Source: an uncultured Lachnospiraceae bacterium (GTDB lineage: Bacteria; Bacillota; Clostridia; Lachnospirales; Lachnospiraceae). From it: a stretch of 20,912 nucleotides of DNA. Positions 7,425-15,772 of the stretch are shown here, in pieces. The stretch covers positions 1 through 20,912 of the forward strand of contig UQVK01000066.1 of the NCBI GenBank assembly GCA_900544445.1. Direction: 5' to 3'. The notes beneath the pieces were generated by a model. The model made no database searches. It was not told the DNA's origin and saw nothing but the letters and a program-made list of their open reading frames with translations. The stretch's first letter is position 1. Every line of letters begins with the position of its first letter. Both the position numbers and the translations under genes were made by a program.

Positions 7425-7916
7425 ATGGCAATCGAAAGAGTGAGAGAATATTTAAAGCAGTGGAATGCACAGGATAGGATTCAGGAGTTTGAGGTTTCCA
7501 GCGCTACGGTGGAGCTGGCGGCGCAGGCTCTGCACTGTGAGGGAAAGCGGATCGCAAAGACGCTGTCTTTCTATCAGGGCGAGGAATGTGTATTGATCGT
7601 CGCGGCAGGGGATGCGAAGGTGGATAACTCCAAGTATAAGGCGCGCTTCGGCATGAAGGCGAAGATGATCCCGGCTGCGGAGGTGGAGGAAAAAATCGGC
7701 CATGCGGTGGGCGGTGTGTGTCCCTTTGCGGTGAACAACGGGGTGAAAATCTATCTGGATGAATCCCTGAAGCGGTTTGCCACCGTATTTCCCGCCTGCG
7801 GCAGCAGCAACAGCGCCATTGAGCTGACCATGCAGGAGCTGGAGGAATATTCCGGAACCAGAGAATGGGTGGATGTATGTAAGGGCTGGGAAGAGGAGCA
7901 GGCGAAGGCGGGCTGA
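7425..7916 (+). CDS. YbaK/ProX-type aminoacyl-tRNA deacylase family protein
   Basis: This 163-residue cytosolic protein spans the length of a stand-alone YbaK/EbsC/ProX domain. Family members hydrolyse mischarged aminoacyl-tRNAs, typically Cys- or Ala-tRNA(Pro). Visible family features are the Lys in RIAKTLSF (Lys45, position of the conserved functional lysine), the VAAGDAKVDNSKYKARFG segment, the GGVCPFAV motif and the terminal FPACGSSNSAIELTMQEL segment. Which amino acid and tRNA it edits cannot be said from sequence. GAGGAG overlapping the stop of the HD gene serves as Shine-Dalgarno, so the two are likely translationally linked. No terminator hairpin with a T-run follows. Confidence 0.85.
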   Translation: MAIERVREYLKQWNAQDRIQEFEVSSATVELAAQALHCEGKRIAKTLSFYQGEECVLIVAAGDAKVDNSKYKARFGMKAKMIPAAEVEEKIGHAVGGVCPFAVNNGVKIYLDESLKRFATVFPACGSSNSAIELTMQELEEYSGTREWVDVCKGWEEEQAKAG

Positions 7917-7973
7917 GGCTGTTTCCGGCAGATTTCCACTTCTTAATAATTTTTTAATTCCCGCAGAGAGCCG

Positions 7974-8003
7974 TTGCGCCCTTCGGACAGGCGGTTTTAT
8001 AAT
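7974..8003 (+). promoter_or_regulatory. Promoter for the GH25 lysozyme gene
   Basis: TTGCGC (7974-7979) and a perfect TATAAT (7998-8003) are separated by 18 bases, giving a leader of about 65 bases. A short AATCC/GGATT hairpin (8026-8030/8036-8040) lies in that leader. Confidence 0.6.
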
Positions 8004-8074
8004 AGAAGCGAAGTCGGAAAAACAGAATCCTTTGTGGATTATGGGCTTTATGAGCTGCGAAAGAAGGGGCGGAA

Positions 8075-10105
8075 ATGACGAAAAGAAGAAGGCATGGACG
8101 GCACAGAAGGAGAAGAACGGACTGGGTTACCATTGCCGTTCCGGCGGGAGCTGCCATACTGGTGATTGCGGTTGTTGTGGCGGTGATCCTGACACTTCGG
8201 GGCTGCGGCGGAACTGCGGGCGCTGTATCGGGGCAGGCCGGTGCGCAGGAGACCGATGCTGACGCACAGCAGGTTGGTACTGACGTACAACAGGTTGATG
8301 CTGACGTACAACAGATTGGTGCTGGCGCACAATCGGGAGAAAACGGTACGGGTGCGGCTTCGGAAAGTCCGGCGGATGAAACGGGAAGCGAACTGGAGAC
8401 GGCGGATTCCGGTGAGACGCAGGAAGAGAGCGCGGTAACGTCCACCGTGGCGGCCGAGGTGGGCAGCATGGACGATGAGGAGGATCCGCAGGGAGGAGCC
8501 AACGCTGCCGGAACGGGCGGCGGTGCTTCCGTGGATCTGAACGCCGCGGCAAAGCCGGAGGGCGAAACCGACGAGGTGACGCTGGGCATCGATGTGTCCA
8601 AATATCAGGGCTCCATTGACTGGGAGCAGGTGGCGCAGTCCGGCGTGGAGTTCGCCATGATCCGCGTGGGCTACCGGACCAAGGTGACGGGAATCATTTA
8701 TGAGGATCCGGGCGCCCGTTACAATCTGCAGGAGGCTGCGAAGAACGGGCTTCTTGTGGGAGCCTATTTTTTCTCTTCCGCGGTGACGGAAGAGGAGGCG
8801 AGGGAGGAAGCGGCATGGGTGGCGGATTTTATCTCCCGGTATCCCATTACTTATCCGGTGGCCTATAACTGTGAGGATTTCCAGTCGCCGGACAGCAGGC
8901 AGTACGGGCTGGGAGCGGAAGAGCGGACGACGATCGCCTGCGCTTTTCTGGATACCATTTCAGCGGCGGGCTATACTCCCATGTTTTACGCCTCCCGAAA
9001 TGAGATGGAAGGAAATGCCCAGTGGAACATGGATACCCTGGGGAGCAGGTACCGGGTATGGGTGTCCCAGTATCCGGAGCGGCCTTATCCGGAGACGCCT
9101 TCTTCCACCTACAGCGGAACCCACGCGATGTGGCAGTATACCAGCCAGGGAACGGTGGCGGGCATCCGGGGAAGCGTGGACGTAAATCTGGCTTACTTCG
9201 GCTACAGCCAGGCGGCTGAGGCGAAGGATCAGACGCCGGTGGAAGAGGTGGCGGCCAATCCGGAGCTTGGCATAAACTTTACGGAAGTGAACGACACGGT
9301 GACGGCGAAGGAGCTGACCAACCTGCGCACCCTCCCCACCACACTGGACAGCGAGGTAGTTTATCAGCTCCCGAACGGAGAGACGGTACAGCGGACAGGA
9401 ATCGGAAGCAACGGCTGGGACCGGGTGATTTACAACGGGCAGAAGCTGTATGCGGTGCATAATTTTCTGACCACGGATTTGAGCGGGAGCGCATCGGGAA
9501 GCGGGGAAGGCGGCAATGCAGCAGATGGCGCCTCCCAGAGCGGTGGAGCAGCGGACGGTTCCTCAGGGGAGGCGGCAGGCTCCGGAAGCGCGCAGGCGGA
9601 CGACGGGACCAGCGAATCTGCGGGTATGGTTTTCCGGGACGTGAGCGAGGCGGTCACGGCGAGGGATCAGGTGAATCTGCGGGATCAGCCCAGCACCGTC
9701 ACGGGAAATGTGGTTGGCACGCTGAGCTACGGCGAGGCCGTGGTGCGCACCGGCATCAGCGACACCGGCTGGTCCAGGCTGGAGGTGAACGGCCAGGTGG
9801 TCTACGCCTCTTCCCGTCTGCTTGCCACCAGTATGGATTATAAGGAACAGGAAAAAATTACGGATGAGAATCCGGAGGCCGGCATGCACTTTACGGCGGC
9901 TTCCGGAATCATGATGGCGAAGAGCGGGCAGACCAACCTGCGCACCCTTCCTACGACGAACGCGCCCTCTCAGGTGGTGGCACAGCTCACCGGGGACGCC
10001 ACGGCGGAGCGGATCGCGGAGGATAAGGACCGGGGCTGGACGAAGCTGATCTACAACGGACAGACGGTGTATGCGGTGAGCAGCTATCTGACCCAGGTGG
10101 GATAG
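8075..10105 (+). CDS. Membrane-anchored GH25 lysozyme with three C-terminal SH3-like domains
   Basis: This 676-residue cell-wall hydrolase is predicted to cut the N-acetylmuramic acid-N-acetylglucosamine bond of peptidoglycan outside the cell. It has a basic N-terminus (RRRHGRHRRRR), one membrane span (~17-41), a low-complexity Gln/Asp/Ala/Gly linker (~45-165), and a GH25 domain (~168-375). The GH25 domain starts with GIDVSKYQG (Asp173) and ends with AMWQYTS and SVDVNLAYF. Three bacterial SH3-like repeats begin near 407, 525 and 609, each with TNLR or VNLR followed by GW and a Y-A-V/S segment. The second catalytic motif, usually DxE, reads NCE (Asn265-Cys-Glu267); the Glu is kept and the Asp is replaced. 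An AAGGGGCGG Shine-Dalgarno lies just upstream of the ATG. A Gly/Ser/Ala-rich linker separates SH3 repeats 1 and 2. Confidence 0.88.
   Translation: MTKRRRHGRHRRRRTDWVTIAVPAGAAILVIAVVVAVILTLRGCGGTAGAVSGQAGAQETDADAQQVGTDVQQVDADVQQIGAGAQSGENGTGAASESPADETGSELETADSGETQEESAVTSTVAAEVGSMDDEEDPQGGANAAGTGGGASVDLNAAAKPEGETDEVTLGIDVSKYQGSIDWEQVAQSGVEFAMIRVGYRTKVTGIIYEDPGARYNLQEAAKNGLLVGAYFFSSAVTEEEAREEAAWVADFISRYPITYPVAYNCEDFQSPDSRQYGLGAEERTTIACAFLDTISAAGYTPMFYASRNEMEGNAQWNMDTLGSRYRVWVSQYPERPYPETPSSTYSGTHAMWQYTSQGTVAGIRGSVDVNLAYFGYSQAAEAKDQTPVEEVAANPELGINFTEVNDTVTAKELTNLRTLPTTLDSEVVYQLPNGETVQRTGIGSNGWDRVIYNGQKLYAVHNFLTTDLSGSASGSGEGGNAADGASQSGGAADGSSGEAAGSGSAQADDGTSESAGMVFRDVSEAVTARDQVNLRDQPSTVTGNVVGTLSYGEAVVRTGISDTGWSRLEVNGQVVYASSRLLATSMDYKEQEKITDENPEAGMHFTAASGIMMAKSGQTNLRTLPTTNAPSQVVAQLTGDATAERIAEDKDRGWTKLIYNGQTVYAVSSYLTQVG
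8255..8338 (+). repeat. Four tandem 21-bp repeats within the lysozyme linker
   Basis: Units start at 8255, 8276, 8297 and 8318. The unit resembles GATGCTGACGTACAACAG plus GTT, and the fourth is diverged. They encode seven-residue repeats DADAQQV, GTDVQQV, DADVQQI, GAGAQSG in the extracellular spacer, a spot likely to vary in copy number between strains. Confidence 0.8.
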
Positions 10106-10142
10106 GCTGTCCGGTTTGGACTCAGCCCGTTCTTCAGGCTGA
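10105..10142 (+). promoter_or_regulatory. Short self-pairing segment between lysozyme and recQ
   Basis: GGCTG (10105-10109) and GGCTGA (10137-10142) can each pair with the same CAGCC (10123-10127; TCAGCC 10122-10127 for the second). No T-run follows, so it is not a convincing terminator. No clear promoter for recQ was found in this 81-base gap. Confidence 0.3.
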
Positions 10143-10186
10143 AAGCCAGGGTCATATTCGTCTGCATCAGGAGTATACAGAAATTC

Positions 10187-12145
10187 ATGGATAAATATGA
10201 GGTGTTAAAACAGTATTTCGGCTATGACAGCTTTCGGGAAGGACAGGAGGCGCTGATCGACGGCATTCTTGCCGGAAGGGATACCTTCGGCGTCATGCCC
10301 ACCGGGGCGGGAAAATCCATCTGCTATCAGGTGCCCGCCCTGGTGATGGGAAAGATCACCCTGGTGGTTTCTCCGCTGATCTCCCTCATGAAGGATCAGG
10401 TATCGGCGCTGAATCAGGCCGGGGTACATGCGGCTTATCTGAACAGCTCCCTCACCTTTGCCCAGTATAAAAAGGCCCTCGCCCTTGCGGCGCAGGGCCG
10501 TTATACCCTCATCTATGTGGCGCCGGAGCGGCTTCTTACCGAGGATTTTCTCCAGTTCGCGCTTCAGGCGCCCATCGTCATGGTGGCGGTGGATGAGGCT
10601 CACTGTGTTTCCCAGTGGGGGCAGGATTTCCGGCCGGGATATCTGAAAATTGCGGAATTTATCGACAGGCTGCCCCGGCGGCCTGTCGTCAGCGCGTTTA
10701 CGGCAACCGCGACGAAGGAGGTCCGGGAGGATATCGTGGACCTTCTCCAGCTGCGCGATCCGGTGATCTCCACCACGGGCTTTGACCGGCCCAATCTCTA
10801 TTTTGCCGTGCAGTCCCCGAAGGATAAGTATGCGGCGACCAGAAAATATCTGGAGCTTCATGAGGGAGAGAGCGGCATCATCTACTGCCTGACCAGAAAG
10901 GTGGTGGAGGAGGTCTGCGCCAGGCTCCGTAATGACGGCTTTCCCGCGACCCGGTATCATGCGGGCTTAAGCGATGAGGAGCGCAGGCAGAACCAGGACG
11001 ATTTCATCTACGACCGGTATCCCATCATGGTGGCCACCAACGCTTTCGGCATGGGAATCGATAAGTCCAACGTGCGTTTTGTGGTTCATTACAACATGCC
11101 CAAAAATATGGAAAGCTATTACCAGGAGGCGGGGCGCGCCGGGCGGGACGGCCAGCCGGCCCAGTGCATTCTGCTCTACGGCGGACAGGATGTGGTGACG
11201 AACCAGTTTTTCATCGACCATAACACGGAAAATGAGGAGCTGGACGAGCTGACCCGCCAGGTGGTGCAGGAGCGGGACCGCCAGAGACTGCGGAAGATGA
11301 CCTTTTACTGCTTCACAAACGAATGTCTGCGGGATTACATCCTGCGCTATTTCGGGGAGTATGGCTCCAATTACTGCGGGAACTGCTCGAACTGCCTGAG
11401 CCAGTTCGAGGAAACGGACGTGACGGAAATCGCGCAGAAGCTGATAGGCTGTGTGCGCCAGTGTCGTCAGAGGTATGGAACCAATGTGATCATCGACACG
11501 GTGCACGGCGCGAATACGGCTAAAATCCGGCAGTACCGGATGGATGAAAACGTCTATTATGCCAGCCTTGCCAAAGTGCCCACATACCGTCTGCGCCAGG
11601 TGATGAACCATCTCATGCTGCAGGAGTATCTCGCCGTCACGCCGGACGACTACGCCATCGTGAAGCTCACGGATAAATCGGCGCGGATTCTTGAAGAAGG
11701 CGAACGGATCGTCATGAAAATGGCCAAAGAACAGGAGCCTTCGGAGAAAAAAGGCGCGGCAGGCAAAACGGCCGGAAAGAAGAAAACGGCCCGCACGCCC
11801 GGCGGTTTTGTGCTGGATGAGGAAGAGGAACAGCTGTTTGAGGTGCTGCGCCGCCTGCGCGCCAGAATCGCCAATGCGGAGGGCGTGCCGTCCTACATCG
11901 TATTTTCAGATAAAACCCTGGCCCATATGTGCATCGTGCGTCCGGTGAACCGGGAGCAGATGCTTACCGTCTCCGGCGTGGGCGTGTTTAAATATGAAAA
12001 ATACGGCGAGCAGTTTCTGGATTCTGTGCGGGATTTCACCAGAAACTACAGAAAAAACGAGGGGCCGGACAGCCTTGGCGCGGTGGATTTTTCCAGCCTG
12101 GACTATGACGTGGTCCGGGATTATGAAGGAGAGGACGGGATATGA
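10187..12145 (+). CDS. recQ: ATP-dependent DNA helicase RecQ
   Basis: This 652-residue 3'-5' DNA helicase acts in recombination and repair. Domains in order: SF2 helicase core with [11 protein letters not shown] (the RecQ motif 0 region), Walker A PTGAGKS (near residue 38), DEAH (136-139) followed by the aromatic-rich loop [13 protein letters not shown], and motif [13 protein letters not shown] zinc subdomain follows with four Cys (CFTNECL and CGNCSNC, ~375-403), then a winged-helix RQC region (~405-510). A Lys/Ala/Gly-rich linker (~515-540) precedes the C-terminal HRDC domain (~546-620). Length and order match bacterial RecQ. The Shine-Dalgarno (CAGGAG) is 13 bases from the ATG, longer than usual, but the protein N-terminus fits the family start. 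Its last 4 bases overlap the start of the lipoprotein gene (ATGA). Confidence 0.95.
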   Translation: MDKYEVLKQYFGYDSFREGQEALIDGILAGRDTFGVMPTGAGKSICYQVPALVMGKITLVVSPLISLMKDQVSALNQAGVHAAYLNSSLTFAQYKKALALAAQGRYTLIYVAPERLLTEDFLQFALQAPIVMVAVDEAHCVSQWGQDFRPGYLKIAEFIDRLPRRPVVSAFTATATKEVREDIVDLLQLRDPVISTTGFDRPNLYFAVQSPKDKYAATRKYLELHEGESGIIYCLTRKVVEEVCARLRNDGFPATRYHAGLSDEERRQNQDDFIYDRYPIMVATNAFGMGIDKSNVRFVVHYNMPKNMESYYQEAGRAGRDGQPAQCILLYGGQDVVTNQFFIDHNTENEELDELTRQVVQERDRQRLRKMTFYCFTNECLRDYILRYFGEYGSNYCGNCSNCLSQFEETDVTEIAQKLIGCVRQCRQRYGTNVIIDTVHGANTAKIRQYRMDENVYYASLAKVPTYRLRQVMNHLMLQEYLAVTPDDYAIVKLTDKSARILEEGERIVMKMAKEQEPSEKKGAAGKTAGKKKTARTPGGFVLDEEEEQLFEVLRRLRARIANAEGVPSYIVFSDKTLAHMCIVRPVNREQMLTVSGVGVFKYEKYGEQFLDSVRDFTRNYRKNEGPDSLGAVDFSSLDYDVVRDYEGEDGI

Positions 12146-12723
12146 GAGCCAGAAAAGAAATGGCCGGAAGAAAACGAAACCGGACGATGTGCGTGCTTCT
12201 GTCTGTACTGATGCTGCTTCTGCCCGCCTGCCATGGAGCGGAGGAAGGGAGCGGCCAGAGCGGTAAGGCAGAGGTGGAAGCGACGATTTACGCGGATTTT
12301 TCAGGAGGAAGCGAAACGGCGCAGGAGGATGGTCTGATCAGGAGCATGACGATGACAGTCACGGAGGTGACCGGCCAGACGCTGGCAGAATGTCTGTCAC
12401 AGTGGACCGGGCTGGATTTCACGCTGAACAGCGCGGTTGTTGACGGGACGACGGTTCATGCAGACTGGTCCCCGGATTCTACGTTGATTGCCGGTCTGGA
12501 TGACAGAGAACAGAAGGAGGACTTTTTCTTTTTCGATGAAGAATCTCTGCGCTGGTTTATGCTGGACAGCCTGTGGCGCACCCTTACGGAAAATCTGGAT
12601 GTGACGGAAGTTTATTATACGATGGACGGAGGCGCGGAACTGAAGATGACCGGTCTGAATCCCGTAGATACCTTTCCGGCGGACGAACCGTACCTGGGAA
12701 GCGCATTCTATTTTAATCAGTGA
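12142..12723 (+). CDS. Lipoprotein with GerMN-like C-terminal region
   Basis: This 193-residue predicted surface lipoprotein has a basic N-region (RKRNR), a hydrophobic core, and lipobox LLPAC with the acylated Cys at residue 30. The C-terminal part ([24 protein letters not shown]) resembles the end of GerMN domains, which contain a TLTE-like helix followed by a V-x-I/Y-x-x-D-G strand. This resemblance is by eye and unconfirmed. GerM domains occur in spore germination and cell-envelope proteins. The ATG overlaps the recQ stop (ATGA), so translation is probably coupled to recQ; GGAGAGG lies about 10 bases upstream. A functional link between RecQ and an envelope lipoprotein is not known to me. 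Confidence 0.75.
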   Translation: MRARKEMAGRKRNRTMCVLLSVLMLLLPACHGAEEGSGQSGKAEVEATIYADFSGGSETAQEDGLIRSMTMTVTEVTGQTLAECLSQWTGLDFTLNSAVVDGTTVHADWSPDSTLIAGLDDREQKEDFFFFDEESLRWFMLDSLWRTLTENLDVTEVYYTMDGGAELKMTGLNPVDTFPADEPYLGSAFYFNQ

Positions 12724-12756
12724 CAGGCGTTTCCAGGAGTAAGAACATTGCAAAAT

Positions 12757-12800
12757 TGTAAGCTTCCGTTCATCCATCTGTAAGAAGAACCTGATATGCT
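12757..12800 (+). promoter_or_regulatory. Response-regulator-like operator and extended -10 promoter for the FtsX permease
   Basis: TGTAAG (12757-12762), TTCAT (12769-12773) and TGTAAG (12779-12784) form a direct repeat with 22-base (two helical turns) phasing. Ten bases later comes TGATATGCT, an extended -10 (TATGCT 12795-12800), with no -35 at the expected place. This layout is typical of promoters activated by OmpR/PhoB-family response regulators. The same three-part box, with identical spacing, lies inverted at 16707-16734. Confidence 0.55.
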
Positions 12801-12824
12801 TGTGGTATCCGTAAAAAAGAAGGC

Positions 12825-12872
12825 AAAGAATGACTCACGCCATTCTTTTATGATTGTAGGCCGCTCTGCGGC
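12825..12872 (+). promoter_or_regulatory. Two leader hairpins before the FtsX permease
   Basis: AAAGAATG (12825-12832) pairs perfectly with CATTCTTT (12841-12848), followed by only a short T-run. GCCGC (12860-12864) pairs with GCGGC (12868-12872) 8 bases before the AGGAGG Shine-Dalgarno (12881-12886). The second resembles the hairpin before the HD gene (both end GGCGGCAAAA). Confidence 0.4.
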
Positions 12873-12894
12873 GGCAAAACAGGAGGATACTGCA

Positions 12895-14883
12895 ATGAAA
12901 AACTGGCTGGAACTGATTCCCATTTCCGCACGGGTACACAAAAGGGGCAGCAGGATGACGCGGACCTGCATCGCGCTGGCGGTCTTTCTGATGGCGGCGC
13001 TGTTCGGCATGGCGGAGCGGTATCTGCAGGGAGAGCGGGCGTGGCAGATCCGCACCTATGGAAGCTGGCAGTTTACCGGGAACAGCGATGCTTCCCAAAT
13101 CTATGCTGTGGCGCTGTTTCTCGCGCTGCTTGTGATGGCAGCCGCCGTTCTGATGATTTCCGGGAGCCTGAACGGAAATGTGCTCCAGAGGACGGAATTT
13201 TTCGGCATGCTCCGGAGTCTGGGCGCGACCAGAAGGCAGATCCTGCGCTATGTGCGCCTGGAGGCTCTCTGCTGGTGCCGGACGGCGGTTCCGGCGGGGC
13301 TTCTTGCCGCGGCCGCGGCGGTCTGTCTGGTGTCGGCGCTGATGAAAACGGCCGGGCCGGAACGGCTTTCCTGTATGCCGGTCTGGGGAGTCAGCCTTCC
13401 GGGCACCTGCGCTGGGGCGGCGCTGGGCGTGCTGACCGTGCTCCTTGCGTCACGCGCTCCGGCAAAAAGAGCCATGCGGGTCTCTCCCATGGAGGCGGTG
13501 CGAACGGCAGGCCGGACAGCCGGGAGAGGAAGGCACGTTGTCATGGCGCAGCGGGAAAAGCGATATTCGACGCCGTGGAAGGAGAGAGGGCTTTCCCGGC
13601 TGTATCGTCTGAATCCGGAAGCTGCGCTGGGCATCCGGCAGGCCTTTCTGGTGAAAAAAGGCTATGTGCTGATGAGCGGCGCGTTTGCCCTCTGTATCGT
13701 GCTGTTTCTGGCATTTACCACCGTCGCGGATTTCCTGGCGCACGCCCTCCTTCCTCCTCCGTGGACGCCGGAGCTTTCCGTGGTCAGCTCGGACAATACC
13801 TGCTCCATTCCCCATTCGGTGGCGGATGCTGTTCTTCAGATGGACGGTGTGAAGCGGGTATACGGACGCATGTTCGTCTACAATATTTCCATGACAGCGG
13901 AGAAGACGGCGGAGGCAGGCCGGACGCCGTCTGGCCGGAAAATGGCGAACCTCATTTCCTATGAAAAAAATCAGTTTGCCTGGGCGGAGGAGAGTCTGGC
14001 GGAGGGATCGGTGAAGGACGTTTCTGAAAATCCGGGACAGGTTCTGTATGTGGCCCCGCCGGAGGAAACGGGAGCCGAAGAAGGGGCCGCAGGCGCAGCA
14101 GAAACGGGGACTGAAGAAGGGGGCGGAGCCGCAACAGAAACGAACGGCGGAGAAAAAGCGGAAAAAGCTTCCGCCCCGCAGATTTCAGTGGGAGACAGAC
14201 TGACGCTTGCAATCGGAGGCAGAGAGCAGACCGTGACCGTGGCTGGGATTCTGTCGGAAAGCCCGCTCGCGAGGCAGGAGGGGACGGCGACTCTGCTTGT
14301 TTCCGAACGTACCTTCCTGGAGCTGACGGGAGAGGAAGGCTATAATATTCTGGACATCCAGTTTGAAAACGGTGCGGATCGGGAAAATGTGGAAGCCATA
14401 AAGGCATATTTTACGGAAGGCGTGACCTTTGAGGATTCCTTTGACCGGATGCAGGCCCAGAAGCGGCTGTACCGGGCCATGGCCATTCTGGCCTGGGGCT
14501 TTCTTGCCGTCATTGTGGGGATCACGGTGCTCCATGTCGCCAATACAATCCGTATGAATGCGGAATCCGGAAAGCGGCAGTATGGAATTCTGCGGGCGAT
14601 GGGGCTCGACAGCGGACAGCTTTTCGGCATGTTGGCAGCGCAGGCACTCTCCTATGCGGCAGGCGGCTGCCTGATGGGCTGGCTGCTTGGCATCCCCGTC
14701 CAGCGCGTCCTCTTTTTGAGCCTGATCACCAGCTTCTGGCAGGATGCCTGGAGCCTTCCGCTTCTGCCTCTTGCCGGAATCACGGGCATTGTGCTGGCAT
14801 CCTCCCTGCTCGCTGTGGTTCTGCCATTCCGCAGCCTGATGCGGATGTCTGTGGTGGATGTGATCAACAGACGGCAGGGATAG
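12895..14883 (+). CDS. FtsX-family ABC transporter permease without an adjacent ATPase
   Basis: This 662-residue integral membrane protein has two FtsX-type permease modules. The first has a span near 21-40, then one near 65-90, then the classic cytoplasmic segment EFFGMLRSLGATRRQIL, then two more spans ending in RAMRVSPMEAVR. A further span (~255-280) precedes a large extracellular region (~285-525) with a Glu/Gly/Ala/Thr-rich stretch. The second module has three spans and the matching segment QYGILRAMGLDSGQL, ending MSVVDVINRRQG. Such permeases (MacB/BceB-like) work with an ABC ATPase and are often controlled by a two-component system; neither is next to it. ATG 12895 is chosen for its AGGAGG at 8-base spacing; the frame stays open upstream to 12796, in leader DNA. 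Confidence 0.85.
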   Translation: MKNWLELIPISARVHKRGSRMTRTCIALAVFLMAALFGMAERYLQGERAWQIRTYGSWQFTGNSDASQIYAVALFLALLVMAAAVLMISGSLNGNVLQRTEFFGMLRSLGATRRQILRYVRLEALCWCRTAVPAGLLAAAAAVCLVSALMKTAGPERLSCMPVWGVSLPGTCAGAALGVLTVLLASRAPAKRAMRVSPMEAVRTAGRTAGRGRHVVMAQREKRYSTPWKERGLSRLYRLNPEAALGIRQAFLVKKGYVLMSGAFALCIVLFLAFTTVADFLAHALLPPPWTPELSVVSSDNTCSIPHSVADAVLQMDGVKRVYGRMFVYNISMTAEKTAEAGRTPSGRKMANLISYEKNQFAWAEESLAEGSVKDVSENPGQVLYVAPPEETGAEEGAAGAAETGTEEGGGAATETNGGEKAEKASAPQISVGDRLTLAIGGREQTVTVAGILSESPLARQEGTATLLVSERTFLELTGEEGYNILDIQFENGADRENVEAIKAYFTEGVTFEDSFDRMQAQKRLYRAMAILAWGFLAVIVGITVLHVANTIRMNAESGKRQYGILRAMGLDSGQLFGMLAAQALSYAAGGCLMGWLLGIPVQRVLFLSLITSFWQDAWSLPLLPLAGITGIVLASSLLAVVLPFRSLMRMSVVDVINRRQG

Positions 14884-14931
14884 GAAAAATGCCTTCTATA
14901 AATAAAAGCAGAGAAAGGCGGAAAATGCAGA

Positions 14932-15666
14932 ATGAAGGAAAACAAATACGACGATCCCATTTTTTTTGAAAAATATAATCAGATGTCCCGCAGCATAAAG
15001 GGACTTGCCGGGGCGGGCGAGTGGCCCACCCTGGAGCCTCTGCTGCCGGATTTCGCCGGAAAAAACGTCCTGGACTTAGGCTGCGGGCTGGGGTGGCACG
15101 CGGCCTATGCTATAGAACACGGGGCGGCGCATGTGACCGGAATCGATATTTCCGAAAAAATGCTGGAGAAGGCGCGGCAGATCAACGGAAGAGAGGGCAT
15201 CGAATACAGGCGGGAAGCCTTTGAGGACACGGAATTTCCGGAAAACAGTTTTGATGTGGTGATCTGTTCCCTGATGCTCCATTATCTGGCCTCCTATGAC
15301 GAATTCCTTGAGAAGATCCACAGATGGCTGAAGCCGGACGGCGTTCTTGCCTACACGGTGGAGCACCCCATTTTCACGGCAGAGGGCAGTCAGGACTGGT
15401 ACTATGGACAGAATGGGGAAATCCTGCATTTTCCGGTGGATCACTATTTTCAGGAAGGAAAACGGGAAGCGGTATTCTTAGGAGAAAAGGTGGTAAAGTA
15501 TCACCGCACCCTCGCAGCCTATCTGGAAACGCTTATGAAGAAGGGCTTCCAGCTTCTCCATGTGGCGGAGCCTGCGCCCACGGAAGAGATGGTGCGGGAA
15601 ATTCCCGGCATGGCGGACGAACTGCGGCGGCCCATGATGCTGATCGTGACGGCGCGGAAGGTCTGA
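14932..15666 (+). CDS. Class I SAM-dependent methyltransferase
   Basis: This 244-residue cytosolic protein has motif I LDLGCGLGWH (Asp48 to Gly54 region) binding S-adenosylmethionine, the acidic residue after strand 2 in VTGIDISEKML, and the post-motif DVVICSLMLHYL typical of Methyltransf_11-type enzymes. The acceptor substrate is not evident. It starts 48 bases after the permease stop with a modest GGCGG Shine-Dalgarno, so it may be co-transcribed with the permease. The promoter for the next gene begins 21 bases after its stop. Confidence 0.87.
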   Translation: MKENKYDDPIFFEKYNQMSRSIKGLAGAGEWPTLEPLLPDFAGKNVLDLGCGLGWHAAYAIEHGAAHVTGIDISEKMLEKARQINGREGIEYRREAFEDTEFPENSFDVVICSLMLHYLASYDEFLEKIHRWLKPDGVLAYTVEHPIFTAEGSQDWYYGQNGEILHFPVDHYFQEGKREAVFLGEKVVKYHRTLAAYLETLMKKGFQLLHVAEPAPTEEMVREIPGMADELRRPMMLIVTARKV

Positions 15667-15687
15667 CCCTTCACCATTAAAAATTTA

Positions 15688-15716
15688 TTGAACCGGGGCG
15701 GATGAAATGCTACAAT
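15688..15716 (+). promoter_or_regulatory. Promoter for the truncated Rpn-like gene
   Basis: TTGAAC (15688-15693) and TACAAT (15711-15716) are separated by 17 bases. The leader that follows has two small hairpins, GCCG/CGGC (15742-15745/15748-15751) and GGCGG/CCGCC (15756-15760/15766-15770), but no Shine-Dalgarno before ATG 15773. Confidence 0.65.
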
Positions 15717-15772
15717 ACAGGTAAGCATAAAAATTCTGTAAGCCGTTCGGCAACTGGCGGATTCCCCGCCGC

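Noticed and set aside
7640..7655. GCTTCGGCATGAAGG inside the YbaK-type gene as another leader-element copy
   Set aside because: It is in-frame coding sequence, with no complementary upstream loop or stems.
8255..8338. Tandem repeats as a CRISPR array
   Set aside because: The 21-bp units are contiguous with no spacers and are in frame within a protein-coding gene.
15720..15743. GTAAGC direct repeat (15721-15726 and 15738-15743) as a third response-regulator box
   Set aside because: Spacing is 17 rather than 22 bases and the central TTCAT is missing.
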